Assembly: GCA_028583685.1 (NCBI GenBank)
Contig: JAMXIF010001253.1
Coordinates: 98,473,813-98,537,812, forward strand
Reading direction: 5' to 3'
DNA from: Petaurus breviceps papuanus
Taxonomy: Eukaryota; Chordata; Mammalia; Diprotodontia; Petauridae
Length of the DNA stretch: 64,000 nucleotides
Of the stretch, positions 51,801 through 54,800 are shown one piece after another (position 1 is the stretch's first letter; each line of letters starts with the position of its first letter). A program made the position numbers and the translations under genes. The notes below the pieces were generated by a model. The model was not told the origin of the DNA and made no database searches. It saw nothing but the letters and a program-made list of their open reading frames with translations.

Positions 51801-54800
51801 CATATTAACTTTCAAGTTGGCTGATGGGATTATTAGCCATATAGTTTATGTTAATGTACAAATTAGGTTATATATAATGTATCATCACATTATATAATAT
51901 TGAATTGTTAAATATTATATCATAGTCATCTAATCAGTAAACATTTATTAAATGTCAGACCCTGCTAAATTCTGGGGATAAAAGAAAGACAAAGACAATT
52001 CTTGCTTTTAAGGAGTGCACAGCCTAATGGGGGAGATGACATACAATTATGTACAAATAAACTATATAGAAGATAAATTGGAAATAATCAACAGAGTGAA
52101 GGTACTAGAATTATGGCTTCTTGTAGAAAGTGGATCTAAGCACAGTTTCATGATGTTCTCCAGCTTTGTTCAGCAGCACATGAGTAGGAGTGAAGCTCGT
52201 CAGGCAGGCATTAAACATTTTTAAAGAACCTGCTATTTGCCAGGCACTTTGCTGAGTACTGGGGATTTAAAAAAGAAAAGGCAAGAGACAGCTCCTGTCT
52301 TCAGGGAGCTCACAATCTCATGACAGGGGTGGGTGGGTAGGTGGGATGGGTGGGGGGGAAGATAATAAGCAAACAAATATTTATAAACAAGCCATATATA
52401 GGATAAATAGGAAATAATTAAAAGAAGGAAGAAACTAGAAGCAAGAGGGATTGGGAAAGGTTTTTTTGTAGAAGATGGGATTTTAGTTTGGACTTGAAGA
52501 AAGTTGGAGAAACTAGGAGGCAGGGATGAAGAGATAGCATTCCAAACATGGAAGACAGCCAGAGATCGTATCATATATCATATGATATCTATATCTATGT
52601 ATATATCACATTATATATTACATCATAATATGTCATATTTTGTTATATTGTTGTATCATGTTATGTTACATTGTATTATATGATGTTCTAGTATACTGTT
52701 ATATTACATATTTCCAAATAGTTTGTAGTATTTGATATTAATTCTATGTATTTGATAGCTATTTTAAGATTTTTTAATAGTTATTTTAAAAAACTTTTCA
52801 ACATAAAAAGGTACTCACAGTTTTAGTACTTATATCTATAATCAACCCTCAACCTCCTTTTCACCACAATTTGACATTTAGGAAAATCTGTTTTCATATC
52901 TCCAGGAATACTTGGAAGGCAACTGAAACATTCTCATGATAAATCTCAAGTAATAATTTTATCTTCAAAAGGAGCCTTACTCAGAGTAGTGTATTTACTA
53001 TAATTTGCAATTCTGAAAGAGTCCTATTCCCTTTCCACATTTCCTAGGAACAAAAAAATGCTACTTTTCTAGCTAGCAAGCAGTTGAGTTATATTTTAAC
53101 CCAGGAAGCTAGGCGGAAAGCCCAAAGTCTGAAAGCAAACTTCATGCTACAGACAAATTTAATGGATAAAGCTTTGCTTTGACCCAGATAAGGTTAGAAA
53201 TATCAGTTTGGGATTAAATTTGGTAGTCAGGTACTAACCTAACTTGGAAATAAATAGGGATTGGGTTGGTCCGCCCTTCCCAGGATCAGTGTTCTTTTAG
53301 ATTCAATACTGGGGCTTTATCCTTATAGGCCAACAGAACTGAGAACTTGAGGATTTGAAGAGTGAAGCAGTTTTTATGAGAACATTTGCCCTTTTATAGA
53401 AATTATGTATTTACTGCAGATTAAGTAATCCTTGACTGTTGAGGTATTCTGCATGGTCAAGGTCAAGCACAGGAGCAACCATGATGACCATATTGTAGAG
53501 GGGACCTCTGAAGAGGATGCTTAAGGACTGGAATAGGCAAGTTTTAGGAATTAGGTTATTTAACCCATCAGTACTTTTATGTCTTGGAATCAAACTCTTG
53601 GGACATGCACCTTCCAGGAGTGTTGTAGCCACGGCTACTAAAGATCCAGAAAAGAAAAGTCTCACCCCACAGTACTGTTAAATGGGCTTAACAGCAGAAA
53701 CTGATATAATTTTTTCAGCAGAAATAACATTAAAGAGGCATTATGATTTGTTTTGCTACTGCACTTTAAAGACTGTGAGACCTTTCCATTTAACTTGCAG
53801 CTAAATCCTTCTCTGTCTTTTTTTTTTTAAACCCAAAAGAGAGTGAACTTGTGAAAGTCAAAGACTGTCTTTTCTATTTGCATTTACAGTGTTTATTACA
53901 CATAGTAAAGTCTTAATAAAGGCTCTTCCCTCCCTCCTTCCTTCTGGGAAGAAGGATGATAGTTCTTTAGAACCTCGTCAAAAACTAAAGGAAAGCTCAA
54001 AGGATTTTAACATACATCTAATAAAGACCCAGTGCAAACCTAATGGCTTAAATTCCAGAGCATATATATATGAAGTAGACCAGGGGCCAAGCTAAGATAA
54101 AAAATTAAGTAGCAAGAAAACTTGGACAAGGATGTAGCAAAAGGGTTGAACTAGCCTGGGGAGTCAGTCCCTGCCCTTAAGGAAAACCTACTCTGTGGGG
54201 TTGGGGAAACAACATGAATAAATAAATATATACTACTTTCATTACAAGGAGATAGATAGAAAGGGCAGTAAAAAGAGGAAGGGAATAAAATTAACTCTGC
54301 TTTTGAAATTTCTTCCCTTTTTCTGTCTCTTCCTTTCCTCCTCCAGTACCCTTACTCCCCATGGAAATTTCATTTCCTCCACAAAGTCTTCTTGGACTCT
54401 TGTGGCAAGATATGGTCTTACCTTCCTGCCTCATGCCTCCCTCATATTCTTGTCACATTCATCTTCTCCTGCTTACTCAGACTACCACCACCCTAGTTCA
54501 AGCATATAAAGGCTTCCCCTGGATTATTGTGATAATATCCTAAATGGTTTCTCTTTCTCCTTTCTCTCTGCTCTCCAATTGGATATTCCAAATTGATATT
54601 CCTAAAGCCCATGTGTGATCCCTCTGTTACTTCTAGAATAAAACAAAACTCCTGTGTTTGACATTTTAAGGCCCTTTGCAATTAGACCAATTTTTCCCCT
54701 CACACACTCTACATTCTGTTCTATCCCCTTTGTATATACCCTTGCATAGGCTGTCTCCCATGCCAACAATACTCTCTCACCTTTCCTCTGCCTTCGGAAG

